Assembly: GCF_000143415.4 (NCBI RefSeq) | Contig: NW_003314338.1 | Coordinates: forward strand, 298,245-362,244 | From: Selaginella moellendorffii | Lineage: Eukaryota > Streptophyta > Lycopodiopsida > Selaginellales > Selaginellaceae | Length of the DNA: 64,000 nt | Reading direction: 5' to 3' | Shown here: positions 32,590 to 43,219 of the stretch, one piece after another | Numbering within the stretch: the first letter of the stretch is position 1 | Layout of the letters: each line of letters opens with the position of its first letter | Notes under the pieces: model-generated | Databases searched by the model: none | Told to the model about the DNA's origin: nothing | The model's input: the letters and a program-made list of their open reading frames with translations, nothing else | Program-made: the position numbers and the translations under genes

Positions 32590-32825
32590 TACACTCTTTT
32601 ATTGTCTTGGAGTTTCCATCATTCCCATGATCCCAACTGTAGTTATTTACCATAACCACATATCCAATTTACTAAGTCAAACACTTTTATGAATCACATT
32701 CTTAACTCTCTGAGAAAAACTTTGTATTGTTCCCAAGATCCCAAATTTGTTCCTTATTGGCCCTAGATTTGTAAAGTCCAAAAGCTGGATGACTCAAATG
32801 GAGTCAAGGAATGGTCCTAATAGCA
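32590..32825 (-). mobile_element. Rearranged LARD internal fragments
   Basis: About 32592-32765 matches LARD internal sequence near 11760-11910 in reverse complement (TTGTCTTGGAGT, CATGATCCCAACTGTAGTT). The next 50 bp (GTCCAAAAGCTGGATGACTC) matches internal sequence near 12268 in the forward sense. So this is two inverted pieces joined, directly behind the LARD-E LTR. Confidence 0.65.
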
Positions 32826-33418
32826 TATTGCAAGCTTTGCTATGGCAGCTATGACAAAACATAGCAGCCGGGACTGGGCCAGGACAGTAAAAGTTTTATG
32901 CCTGGATGTTGTGAAGATTAGGCAAGAAACTTTGATTACCTTGAGGAGAGCTTTTCGTAGAGAACCAGTTCCAGAGTTTCAAAGAGCTCTCTCCATGCTC
33001 TCCAATCTAGTTGCAAAGCAAGCTCAGTCTATCAAATGTAATGAAAGTTAAGCGCTCATCTTACTTTGCTGTCACTTGTTTGAGGCTGACTGATGCAATG
33101 TTTTTACTTCTTTTGGGATAATAGCTTCAAATAGATAAGAAAGGCTTACCTTCAAAAGAGCAATGAATTGAGGAGATTTCTTGAAGCAAGCATGAACAAA
33201 CTGAAAACATATTTGTTGGATCTGATTGAAGACATGAGTCAGCTTATGAGTAAAATAATCTTGCTTACCTCAATTGAAATGCCTTATTTGGAAACATGGC
33301 ATCGATTCTGAAGAAGACCATAGGTAAAAGAACACAGAGTAGTGCTAAACATACAAAGGGCAGCAGATTAAATGCAAAGGTTTGGAACTTACAATCGCTC
33401 ACGTCTTGCAGTGCAACG
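32826..33418. other. Unassigned; one plus-strand open stretch
   Basis: A 69-codon plus-strand frame at 32842-33051 lies where repeat similarity ends. It has no recognised motif and lies tail-to-tail with the minus-strand gene to the right. It may be spurious. Confidence 0.25.
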
Positions 33419-34859
33419 TTAAAATAGACTTGCAAAAGCTGCGGGATAATTCAGAGCATGTGTAAGCTTGTTGGATTGTCGAGACTCTGGTGCTGCTTCC
33501 AACATAGCCTTCATTCCAGGATACGACCAATGACGTTTCTGCAAGATGGACCTTTTTAACCTCAAAGCAATATAGTCACTTCCTGTTACTGCTAAACCTT
33601 CATTTTCATCTTTCAAGAGGTCCGAAAACAAATCATCTGCTTCGTAATGTGAGCTTCTTCCAGAGCCTTCTTTGCCAGAATCGTCGTCCCCATCAATGAA
33701 AGTTCCTGTGTAAGCTTCGTCCATCAGTGCCAGAAGTGCCTGAAAAAAGATGCCTCAAGATAAACAAATCGCAAACCATAATGAGCATGTATATCACCTC
33801 AGGTTCCAGGTTCGAATGTTCCCCATGTGTTCCATGCAAAGATCCAGTGTTTTTTTCTAGACTCTTACCAAAGCTGCATAAAAGCTTCACATGCTTCAAC
33901 TTCAGAAATCGAGTAATAGCTCAGAGATACTCTCTCAGCAGATCCAGAAGAGCCAAGAACAGCTGCAAAAATGACGGCTGCAAAACTCATAAACTTAGCC
34001 ATCATCTTCTTGAAGCCAATTGTCATTTATGCTTGACGGTGCAGTGCTTGCCTTTGATTTGAAGCATTAGAGAGCTTCAAGAAATTAACCTCCAATGCGT
34101 GTGACTGTAATACATTCCAGCATGTCAGTAATCTAGAGAAGAAAAAAAGAGAACACAGATGTTTGCCGGGGAGTTAAAAACATCAAACATAGAAAAATCA
34201 CTTCTTCATTCACTGCCACTTGCCTCACTATTCTCAACACTGAGAACTTGCCAGTGGATGGATGGACTCACTGAGGTTAAGCACTGCAAGGCCAGTGACT
34301 CTAGAATGAGATCCACCCTGTTGTTGCTGAGCCATTGCACATGAAAATGCATCCAAAAGTTTGGCTACAAACAATATGTGAAAGATTGCTACCTAAACTT
34401 AAGAGTGCCATACCTTCGTTTGGCATGAAGAAGTACTGGAAGAAATCAGCTTGACTGAGGAAGACCATTGTCTTCCTCAATCTGCAGCGAGCTTGACAGT
34501 GTGTAGTAAGCTGCTTCCGGTAGAGGTAGCGCCGAGTTTGGTGCATAGCAACGGAGATAGATTCAAGCAACCTCTTCGACTGCAGTATCTCTTGACCAAG
34601 CTGAATAGCAAAGTTGATCCGTTAGTAGCAAAGTGCAAGCAAGGAAGTCTGGATTACCATGTCAACGTAGGCTATGACTTGGAGCTGCCTGTTCTGCTCC
34701 ACAGAAATCTGAGCTATCAGATATACAGGTAGGAGATGAGAATGAAGTAAACGTAGACTGGCTTACCTTGTTTGGTGCAGAGAGGACACCTCTTTCAGAG
34801 ATCCAGTGAACTGCTTTCACGGACTTGGGAACTACAAGTTTATTGTACAGGTGCTCCGG
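33419..34859 (-). CDS. Unrecognised multi-exon gene (partial model)
   Basis: Minus-strand exons with standard splice sites and mostly matching phases are: A 34767-34859 (starts PEHLYNKLVVPK, donor GTAAGC), B 34658-34708 (ISVEQNRQLQ, donor GTAATC), C 34414-34600 (preceded by branch-like CTAAC and CAG; ends FFMPNE, phase 1), D 34272-34364 (AKLLDAFSCAMAQQQQ). After a less certain part, F about 33798-33903 (ends NLEPE, donor GTGATA) joins in phase to G 33739-33419 (ALLALMDEAYTG to a stop). A-to-D phases agree exactly, which is hard to get by chance. The D-to-F link is not in phase as I read it, so there may be damage or a missed exon. Helical, Leu-rich composition suggests a scaffold-like protein. 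I do not recognise the family. A duplicate of exon A lies at 63732-63846. Confidence 0.5.
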
Positions 34860-34867
34860 CTGAATGA

Positions 34868-35150
34868 TAGAATGCTTTCAAGTCGATCTGGGTGGAAATC
34901 CTGAGCATCTGGCAGCCTTCGGCCAGTACTATTGTGATCAGATGGTTTGTTCGCAGCATTCCACGAGTGCCATGGGAAGCCAGGTCTCTTCATGGCATTT
35001 CTGAGTACAAACTGGACAGTAAAGGAAAGAGTGACAAGCACAAGGTACATAACGTTATCTTCGACTCACCCCCAAAAGGCAAAGTTGAGATGACTGTCTT
35101 GGATCTTGTTGCAGCTATGCACATGAACTACTGAATCACATAGAAGAAGA
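34868..35150 (-). CDS. Probable upstream exon of the same unnamed gene
   Basis: On the minus strand a CAG acceptor near 35040 (CTTTACTGTCCAG) is followed by an open stretch reading FVLRNAMKRPGFPWHSWNA and on to DAQDFHPDRL near 34880. A possible donor GGGGTGAGT lies before it at about 35070, so a further exon may lie upstream. The tail of this exon recurs at 63.8 kb. Its link to exon A would need an intron of very small size or a one-base indel (the 63-kb copy has one more A after CTTG), so the join is uncertain. Confidence 0.35.
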
Positions 35151-36791
35151 AAAGACAGCAGTCAGGCCAATAAAAATGAATAATCACAATGAAACGAATG
35201 CAGCAAAACTCAGATGTCCTTCGCATTGAACGAACACTCTCACAAAATGGAGTAAGTTTCCCAGCTTTAAAACTTGGAATATCATAGAGAGGATGTTTAC
35301 TCACCTGGAAGATAAAAATTCTGTTGCTTCTAAGTTCTGGTCACGCTATCATCCCAGTACACTACCCTTCCAAAAAAAAAAAACAGAAAAAGAAATTTCA
35401 CTATCTTATAGAGGGAACAATTTCTTAGAACTCACTTTGCTACTGGCTAGACCTTTGTATGGTTTTTCATTCTTTATAGTAAAGTTAAGCTTCTATTGAC
35501 AATCAACTCTTTGCTCAAATGCATCAACAGTGTCAGAATTGAACAGGAACCAGCACATTACAGTGGGACTAAATGTGCACTCAATTTTAAATGCAAAACA
35601 AAAGACAGTTACATATTGAAGCCAACTTGCTTGCTGTGATTTTGCTACATTATGTGAATTAAAAACTGTGCACTATTAAGTGCCAATTCGACCACTAACA
35701 GGAAGAGAGCATCTCTAGGCCACCGAGCTTGGCATGGAGACAGGCAGTCAATTTTGTAATTGTCAATAAATGAAATCATCCATTTCATCTACTTCTGGAA
35801 TCACGTGCTGCTATTCTTTACCCCTGTTAAAGCTTACATAGCCATCATCAAACAAAGCTGATGTATGTTAGGTGAATGGGTATTTATGACTGCATTATTT
35901 GATAAATGGATTTACAGTGAAATTCGTTTTTTCTTACAAGTTCCTTGTAATTGTGATACAAATCATATGTAACTTTTTTAACAGCATGCAAAAGCTTAGA
36001 AAGGAATTCACATACCTTAGGTGTAAAGATTGAGTATGTAAACCTGAGTTTCTTCGTGCCATGGTATATTTTGAGCTTACTACAGATCTTGAAATTGAAA
36101 ATCTTCAAGCGTATACCATCAACATGCAAAGAGAACACAGGATAATTCTAATCTTGCATAGTTCGTTGGCTGGCAGTCCTATGATTTCTTGTGCAGCCTC
36201 TTGATATCTTTGTGTGTGTGTGTGCTTCCATACTCCACTATTCAAGAAGCATGCATCCAATACAATTAATGACCTGCATAATCATTTATGTTTATTCTGG
36301 TTTGTAAATAAGAAAACGCATTTACTGTTTCCCATTCGTCTCAAGGAAAGCATAGTCCAGGAATCTTACAAATGAATTCAGATGGATACCCCACAAATCT
36401 ATTAAACCTGAAACTTGGCCTCAAGTGTTTCACTGTTGTCCGTGGCAGTGGTCAGGGCACCAGGCTTTGTATCTATGTTCATCACACACAACACATTTGA
36501 ATTTTCTTTGGCTTTTCGGATCCCATCTTCTGTGCACTTCATGGTCGCTAACGCTAGGGTTGCTGGGTGCTAGGATATTTAAAAAATCGTCTATTGAGAA
36601 CCATTCTCCAACTGCAATAGTTTGTGTATATATTGATCAAACCGTTGGCTGTTACTTCTACCTTGATATGTAGGGCTTGGCTGAATTGGAAACAAATAAA
36701 AAAGTGTTGATCACAAGTCATTGTCAAAGTTTACATAGAAAGAAAGAGATGCAACTTGTTATCTCTTGCAGTAACTACTTTTGCCATATCA
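35151..36791. other. AT-rich spacer, no gene recognised
   Basis: No exon with a motif or paired splice sites was found. A short GT run lies at about 36215. This may be the 5' flank or intron of the minus-strand gene at 33.4-35.1 kb. Confidence 0.3.
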
Positions 36792-37207
36792 TGTCACACC
36801 CGGGTCTATTACTAAACCCGAACTACCTTTGAGAAAACAAAATGACACCTTAAATACTGACTAACTCGCTCTTGAGAGCTTAAAGCCAGTGTAGCGGTTC
36901 TAAAATGGGCGTAAGCCCGGGCAAGGCTTACTGGAGTCCACAGCAGGTCAAAGCCCTTACTGTGCTCAGATCTTGTTCGCCCTTGCTTGTTGTGCTGTTC
37001 CCAAGCCAATCTTCTCCCCTAGCCCTAGCTCCCTTTATCACCACCCTGCTGCATCTCAATACCGCTGATGCGCCGCCCGACCTCTGTAACATACCGGTCT
37101 CCTCCCCACCACGTTGGATCTCCCTGCCGAGTCATCTCTGTCCATGTCATCATCCACGTGTTCTGCCTCACTTTGTTCTACGGGCTCGTTTTTTATTGGC
37201 CGCTACA
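36792..37207 (-). repeat. LTR-like repeat, first copy
   Basis: The segment runs TGTCACACCCGGG...GGCCGCTACA, so TG...CA on either strand. Most of it (from about 36895) is repeated in the same direction at 37763-38078. Read on the minus strand, a purine run ATGGGGGAGAAG at about 37222-37235 lies just upstream of TGTAGCGG, so it could be a 3' LTR of a minus-strand element. The strand is tentative. Confidence 0.45.
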
Positions 37208-37762
37208 GCTGTAGCGGTTCTTCTCCCCCATAAAATGGAGACACTTCCACGCGTTTCCCCTTGCCATCTTAGTGGTCTCCTACCTTGTGTGGTGGTTTGA
37301 GTGTCAGGGTCAAGATTGAGCGTTGCATGCCTCATTCTGATGCCAGTACTTCCCTCACCTGTTGTGGTTCACTCCCCCAGCTGCTACACAGAATTTGGAT
37401 CTGTGAACTTGTTGGGTGATTGTGTATGGTCCTTCGTAGCTAGCACCTAGGGTAGATCACCAAGATCCCCCCACCACTGGCCTCCTCGGCTCAGCTCATT
37501 CCTCAGCCCCCTGGCTGGATGTATGGCAGCTCCAACCTTTGGATGCCATGCCTTGTGACCAAACCTCTTTGGTCACACTGGCTGTCCTAGCCAGGAAAGT
37601 CCTTTGGCCATCCGTGTCCTCCATGCATGACACAATGCACATCCCCGCACAAGCCCTCATGCTCAAAGTTTCAGTCATGCCAGAAATGGAATTGAAAAAG
37701 AAAATTCGTATAGACTCCAGTATTCCCAGCCCAGATGTGATGAAGTGCCCCTCATCTCCACC
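37208..37762 (-). other. DNA between the two LTR-like repeats
   Basis: Open frames on both strands carry no certain retroelement motif. A minus-strand phrase LGASYEGPYTI vaguely resembles a gypsy/LINE pol tail. No primer-binding site was found beside either repeat. Confidence 0.25.
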
Positions 37763-38078
37763 ATAAAATGGGTGTAAAGCCCGGGCGAGGCTTACTGGAG
37801 TCCACACCAGGTCAAAGCCCTTACTGTGCTCAGATCTTGATCGCCCTTGCTCGTCACGCCATTCCCAAGCCAATCCTCTCCCCTAGCCCTAGCTCCCGCC
37901 ACGCCCTTTATCACCGCCCTGCTGCATTCCAAGAAGTCCCCGCTGATGCGCCACCCGATCCTCTGTAATAACAAACCGGTCTCCTCCCCGCCACGTCAGA
38001 TCTCCCTGCGGAGTCATCTCTGTCCATGTCATCATCCACGTGTTCTGCCTCACTTTGTTCTACGGGTTGGCCGCTACA
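37763..38078 (-). repeat. LTR-like repeat, second copy
   Basis: This is a direct copy of 36895-37207 with scattered substitutions. It lacks a GCTCGTTTTTTATT block present in the first copy and gains about 20 bp (CGCCACGCC and CCAAGAAGTCC blocks). Both copies end at GGCCGCTACA. The first 100 bp of copy one (from TGTCACACCC) are missing here. Confidence 0.5.
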
Positions 38079-39269
38079 CCGGTTACAAGAGTCCTTGGAG
38101 TCCACGGAAAACATAGATACATTGTTTTCTAAAGGTAATTTGGCTTGCTATCCTCAGGGCGAGGTTCCCCTGCATCATAATTTCCTGCTTTCCAAAACAG
38201 GAAACATCTTCTTGGCAGCGGTGTACAAACACTACATCATTGTTCTGTGGAGCGTCCTTCTGTTTCAGCAGAAAATCAATGAAGTCAGCGGGCATACACT
38301 TGATCTTTTGCTTCTTATATTGGTCACACCAGCCTTTCTATTTTTAGCCTTTCTTAGGATCTGACAGGGACAGATGCCACTCTTCATCCTCTTCCATCCT
38401 TCACAAACCCTATAAAACAGATCAGGCGAATGCAAAAGGCCATAAACTTGAAGATGGTGCACAGACAATAAGAACACAAAATGCTGCAAATCTGTGTAAC
38501 ATAACGCACTATTGGTGGTGTTGTCAAGCACGCAAATACCTAGCCAAATAAGTCACTGTCTATAGTATCATGTAATTTTATTCTGGGTCTTGATTTGAGT
38601 TTCAAGGGTGGTATTTTCAATAACCTATTTTGTGACACTCAACACACGCTTCAAACCATTCCAAAAAGACAAATGGGTCTCATAGTAGCTCACGGTTCAT
38701 TTCACATTGCCTGGTGATCATTGTTTTCTAACTTGCTACAATCTTGACTCCAAAAGAAGTTTATTTCCTTTTTTTCTTATGCTTCTCTGCTTTACTTCAC
38801 TGGCCTCGCAATTGGAAGATTTTTAACTCAAAGGCCATTACCTTATCTCGCAACTGCTGTAGCCCTGAGTCCTTTGCCACAAATATCGCTGAGGGTTCAT
38901 GTTTGATGCTGTTTACCGTGGCATGCAGATCATGCACTGCTAACTGTTCTAATCATGATCATGCATTATGCTAACTGCTCTTTGGCCTGTGTAGACAGAA
39001 GAAATGTCGATTTATGTTGGTGAAAGACCCTCCCCTCAGGTTCATACGTCCAGTAACGACTATAGCTAGTAGCAGTCACTTGTTCATCCAGTAACTTCAT
39101 GTAAACAAATCAAAAGAAAATAGAGCTGCAGCTTAGTTGAAATCCTGTGCTTTCAGAATCAAATTTGCTTGTAGAACATGTGAAAGTCACTACACATTTC
39201 ATAAAAGCACTTACTGCTGCCTGAATACACAGGGAAACGTAATAGCAAGTCCATGAGATTAAAGAGCAC
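38079..39269 (-). other. Possible decayed exons, unnamed
   Basis: A minus-strand open stretch at 38083-38295 continues upstream as far as a phrase WCDQYKKQKIKCMPADFID (about 38275-38335), which reads like real protein but is bounded by stops. Another minus-strand stretch near 38840-38960 reads EQLAVHDLHATVNSIKHEP. I cannot assign either. They may belong with the HAD-type remnant just to the right. Confidence 0.25.
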
Positions 39270-39277
39270 GTATGAAC

Positions 39278-39446
39278 TTTCTTTGACACCAATGATACTG
39301 TCTTCTATCACGATGCACTTGTCCGGAGTTTTTGAAAAACAAAAAAACTGATTAAAATAACACGAGCAGAAAACCACGTTTACCTCTTCTGCGACTTTGT
39401 AGAACATTGGATTTGGTTTTTCTTCTTTGACATCATCGCTATCAAA
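39278..39446 (-). pseudogene. CbbY-like HAD-superfamily hydrolase remnant
   Basis: A 63-bp minus-strand exon (39384-39446), bounded by a TCATAG acceptor and a GTAAAC donor, encodes 21 residues containing DDVKEEKPNP, then a tyrosine and AEE. This is the standard HAD segment with the conserved Lys before the P-x-P turn. The next segment (39278-39335) encodes TPDKCIVIEDSIIGVK, the HAD motif with the acidic Mg-binding pair in VxED(S). HAD hydrolases of the CbbY/phosphoglycolate-phosphatase type use these two blocks in this order. The acceptor before the second block is not a proper AG site and the following AAxxAGM part is not found, so I call it a decayed copy. The catalytic DxD block is not visible. 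Confidence 0.6.
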
Positions 39447-41589
39447 CTATGAGAAATTTTCATAGTTTGGTTTTGATCTATCTGTTAGAACTGAGGAATA
39501 ATTACAAATCTGGTTGCGTTCGGAGAGCAACTTGTTCGATGCTTCTTCCTGAGATTATAATGATGATTTCTTGATAGGCATTTTTTATTTTTTTTGAAAA
39601 AAGTAAAAACCACAGAACTTTCACATGGCAGCATTGCATGGACCAGACCTGTAAGTTTTCAAGTTTCAATGGTTCTGGCAAAGACCACATCGAAACTGGG
39701 GTAGAATTGCCAGCAGCCTCCCCATGCTACGACTCAAAGATGGCTCTCTTTCTCTCGGGACTTTATCCACATAGGATTTCTGTATCTTGGCTGTTGAAGA
39801 TGCTTTCCAGCAGCAACTTTATCCTTGGGAATCATGATGATATCAGTCTATTTGATAGATGAAAAAAGCACTGGCTCTATGTTATTTATGAAGGAATGAA
39901 AGTAAGTTTCCCGTTTAGATAGAAAAGGAATATTAACGGATCAACGGAGTTTAATGGATTGTGATTCAGCGGAACAGTATTTTTAACCTCTTGAGGTAGG
40001 AAGTGGAGTCAGAAAAATGCCGTAAAGCCTTCTTGAGGAGCAATAGAATTCAAGAGTGTTGCCTTGTCAAGGCTTCAAAAAATTTGGAGCTAAACTTGGT
40101 ACATATGTTAAGTAATGCCGCAACACCCAGCATGGGAAGCCCTCCTCTCTTTTGCAAACTGTAGGCATGTGAAACTGAGAGATCTTTACCAGTGGCCATC
40201 AAGAGCAATTCTTATTTCCGCATGGTACCGTCACCATCCCTAGAAAACTTAGAACCTAGACGACCAGGTGATCCAGGGCAAAAAGTAACCGACAGAGAGT
40301 GACGACCACGATTCCTTTGAGCCTGTGCATGGTTGGAGCTCGTTAATGATGACATTATTCATAACCAGAAGAACTGAAGAGCAAAGCAAGGAACAGTGGT
40401 CGGGACTTCAAAGCTTGGGAATTCTATGCTAGGTCCAAATTTGTTGGATTACATGATTTTTTTTCTCGTGAAACGGAGCAGGAGGCATCTGCATCAGTTT
40501 AAAATCAAGTCATCCACGTTCTTTCTCTTGAGGTGGTATAGGAGGTCTACGCACCAGTTTAAAACCCAGTCAAGCATCTAACTGTTTCGGTAAGTGCAAT
40601 GGAAACAGATAAATTTAAGTACAGAACTTCCTAGTATCAGCAAAAGGTTCATATTCTTAGGATGCATGAATGTGAAGAAGAAGAGGTCGTGGTATAAAAG
40701 TATTGAACCCTTTTCTTCTGAGAAGCTCTTGCAATATTATTTTACAATTAAATGTAATTTAAAATATTGCAATAAACCCTAAACCCAGTGTAAGCTCCTC
40801 GGTTTTGGATATTGGTGCAAAAGGAATGACATCATTAGAAACATCCAACACAAACCTCCCCACAGGTGGATGTTTTATCATCTGTGTCTTGACAAGTATT
40901 GAATCCTTTTTCCAGCTTGTAAGTATTGGTTCCTTAGAACCGTAGAGATAATCAACTATGTACGATGGAATATTAATGTCCCTGGTTAACGTCCCTGGTC
41001 ATGTCTTCAATTTCTATCTCACATGGTCAAACAGCTGCTTTGTGTTTTCTCTTCTGAATCTCAGATGTGCATTTTTTAATGCCTGTTTTATTTCAGTACC
41101 CTGCAAATGCAGAGAAATAGATGAAGAAAATACCTTCTTCATCATCATTTGTTGGAGGACTTGTGGTTAATGTGTCTTTCAGCCTCTTGCAATTGCTTTT
41201 TCTTGGTGCCTTTGAAGTTTCAAACACATTATAGCATTGGAGAAGTATGTACAAACCAAGACTGTATCTTTCCATCTCTTTTGTCTTCCACTTGACTTAA
41301 AACTTAAAGATTTCCAAATACTTGGACAAATATGAAAGAAGTATTAAATAGTTGTGGGTTACTTTACTCTTAGAAAGAAGGTTCTACCTTGGGAGGGCTC
41401 CAAGGATCAACAAAATATCAGTTAACCTTATCATTTCTTGCACTTCAAGTTTTTTTTTTTTTTTGTTTCAACCTACGACTTTATGAGCTCTTCAAAGTGT
41501 ATCACAATCATTCTTGCTGGGGCACAGACTTGGTTGAAAAAAGAATGCCTCGTATCTAGCAATCATGGACACAACTTCCTTTCTAATAT
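39447..41589. other. No gene or repeat resolved
   Basis: Short frames on both strands have no motif. A short direct repeat is visible at 40460-40510 and 40525-40570 (GAGGCATCTGCATCAGTTTAAA versus a close variant). An oligo-T run at about 41450-41465 lies just before the gypsy LTR at 41590. Possible introns or flanks of the HAD-type remnant. Confidence 0.3.
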
Positions 41590-41822
41590 TGTTATGATCC
41601 GGCACAAAAAGACAGAGATCTAGTCGCCCTAGACTATGCTACGCCACCTCTTGAGGTTCCTCACTACCCAACCACCCCCGAGCTACCTCAAAAGCTCCAC
41701 TACACTGCCGCTCCACTGTGAGCCCTAGGGTAGGTTAAGTCCCTTACCCTAACATGCCTTAATATACCCTTGAGCCTCCCTTTGACTAACATTGACCACG
41801 TAGTCAAAGCTGGTGCCTAACA
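41590..41822 (-). repeat. 3' LTR of the 41-46 kb gypsy element
   Basis: It is 233 bp, from TGTTAGGCACCAG to CGGATCATAACA on the minus strand, directly after the polypurine tract. Similar sequence at 46240-46438 identifies it as an LTR. Confidence 0.85.
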
Positions 41823-41896
41823 ATTCTTCCCCCCCAACAAAGTCCTTGTCCCAAGGATGAGTTATATCGGTGATCACCCTTTCTGGGGAACCCTAC

Positions 41897-42865
41897 TCAA
41901 GCTCCTGGTCCATTTTCCACAGCCGTATACATCAAGGAGGCATTGGGCCCGTCACTCCGAGATAGTACACCTTTCAACTGGCTGACATAAAATACCGGAT
42001 GAATTTTCACCCCAGCTGGCAGCCGCACCCGATAAGCCGCTTTACCAATGCGCTCCAGCACTTCATATGGACCAGCATATCGATGGGAAAGTCTATCACT
42101 CTTCCCTGTCCGTAAAGGCACCAAGGTGTTTCGCCGCTCACTTGACAGAAAGATCACACACACAAAGACGAGATCACCCACCTTATATTCCCGGAATTGG
42201 CGATGCTCATTGGCAAACTTCTCCGCTCTATCCTGAGCTGCTTGCAAATTCTGTTTGCACACCACCAAAATCTCATCAAGTTCTGTGGCCAAATCAATCG
42301 CCTCAGAATCAAGCTTATCTTGAACGTCCTTACTCAAATGCAAACCCAACTCCACCACTGTTTGAGGATGCCTTCCAAACATGGCAAAGTAAGGACTTAG
42401 CTTGGTTCCACTGTGTTGGCTATTGTTGTAAGCAAATTGCACCAACAGAAGATATAGATCCCACTGTCCTTGCTTTTGACCAATGCTACAACGTAGCATA
42501 TCCTCCACCACCTGATTCACCCGCTCGGTTTGCCCATCCATCTGAGGATGATCTCTACTCGAGAGTTTCAAAGTCACTTGCATAGCTTTTGCAAAGTTTT
42601 TCCAAAATCCACTAGTGAACTTTGAATCTCGATCACTAATGATGTCCTCCGGCAAACCAAAATCAGGAAAAACCTTCTCCAAGTAAACCGCAGCCAAGTC
42701 TGAGGCAGTGATAGTCTTCCGAAGAGCCAACAACCGCACATACTTTGTCAACCGATCCACTATGACCCATACCTGCTCCTTTTGCCTCTGTGTTTGTGGC
42801 AAACAAGTGATGAAGTCCATAGAGATACTACACCAACGGCTCTGAGGAATAGGTAAAGGTTGCAA
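41897..42865 (-). pseudogene. pol: Gypsy integrase core and C-terminus
   Basis: A 322-codon open frame. The first catalytic Asp is in SMDFITCLP (about residue 17), the second in ISDRDSKF (about residue 80), and the third, Glu, in DGQTERVN (about residue 115), giving the D,D-x35-E triad. Then come FAYNNSQHSGT, the GPYEVLERIG segment of the GPY/F module and IHPVFYVSQLK. All three acidic residues survive. Upstream it is separated from the zinc-binding part by an in-frame stop at about 42886, and it ends at 41897 without a chromodomain. The frame itself is clean, so among the pol parts it is one of the better preserved. Confidence 0.85.
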
Positions 42866-42883
42866 AAGTCCCCCCGGCTTCTC

Positions 42884-43201
42884 CTATGGCACCTTAACCT
42901 GCTGACAAAGCTCACATGATTTACAATACTTGAGCATATTCCTCCAATAAAAGTTGCGCTTAATCAACTCATACGTCTTTTTCCCCCCAAAATGACCGGC
43001 CTCTGGACGATCATGATAGTGGAATAAAACTTGAGTAATTAACGCATCCACCCGTGGCAAATATACACGGCCATTGTAGTAGAGAATCCCATCCACCAAT
43101 GAGAAAGGGGCTTCCATCTGGTCTCGCAAAGAGGCCACCTCAGCATCCTGAGCTTGAGCATGCTCAACCAACTGCCCAAACTTGCTGACCACCTTACTCA
43201 A
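42884..43201 (-). pseudogene. pol: Gypsy integrase zinc-binding (HHCC) segment
   Basis: A 105-codon open stretch in the same frame as the core. It contains LFHYHDRPEAGHFGGKKTYE followed by YCKSCELCQ, the H-x(n)-H...C-x2-C zinc site of retroelement integrases. It is bounded by a stop at 43222 (TGA after VTTL) upstream and a TAG at about 42886 downstream. Confidence 0.8.
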
Positions 43202-43219
43202 ATGATGACAAAATCGTGT

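Noticed and set aside
33868-34005. 46-codon minus-strand exon with an apparent signal peptide (MMAKFMSFAAVIFAAVLG)
   Set aside because: An overlapping frame continues in phase into the 33.4-kb exons through a proper donor, while this frame has no in-phase partner. The hydrophobic start is probably fortuitous.
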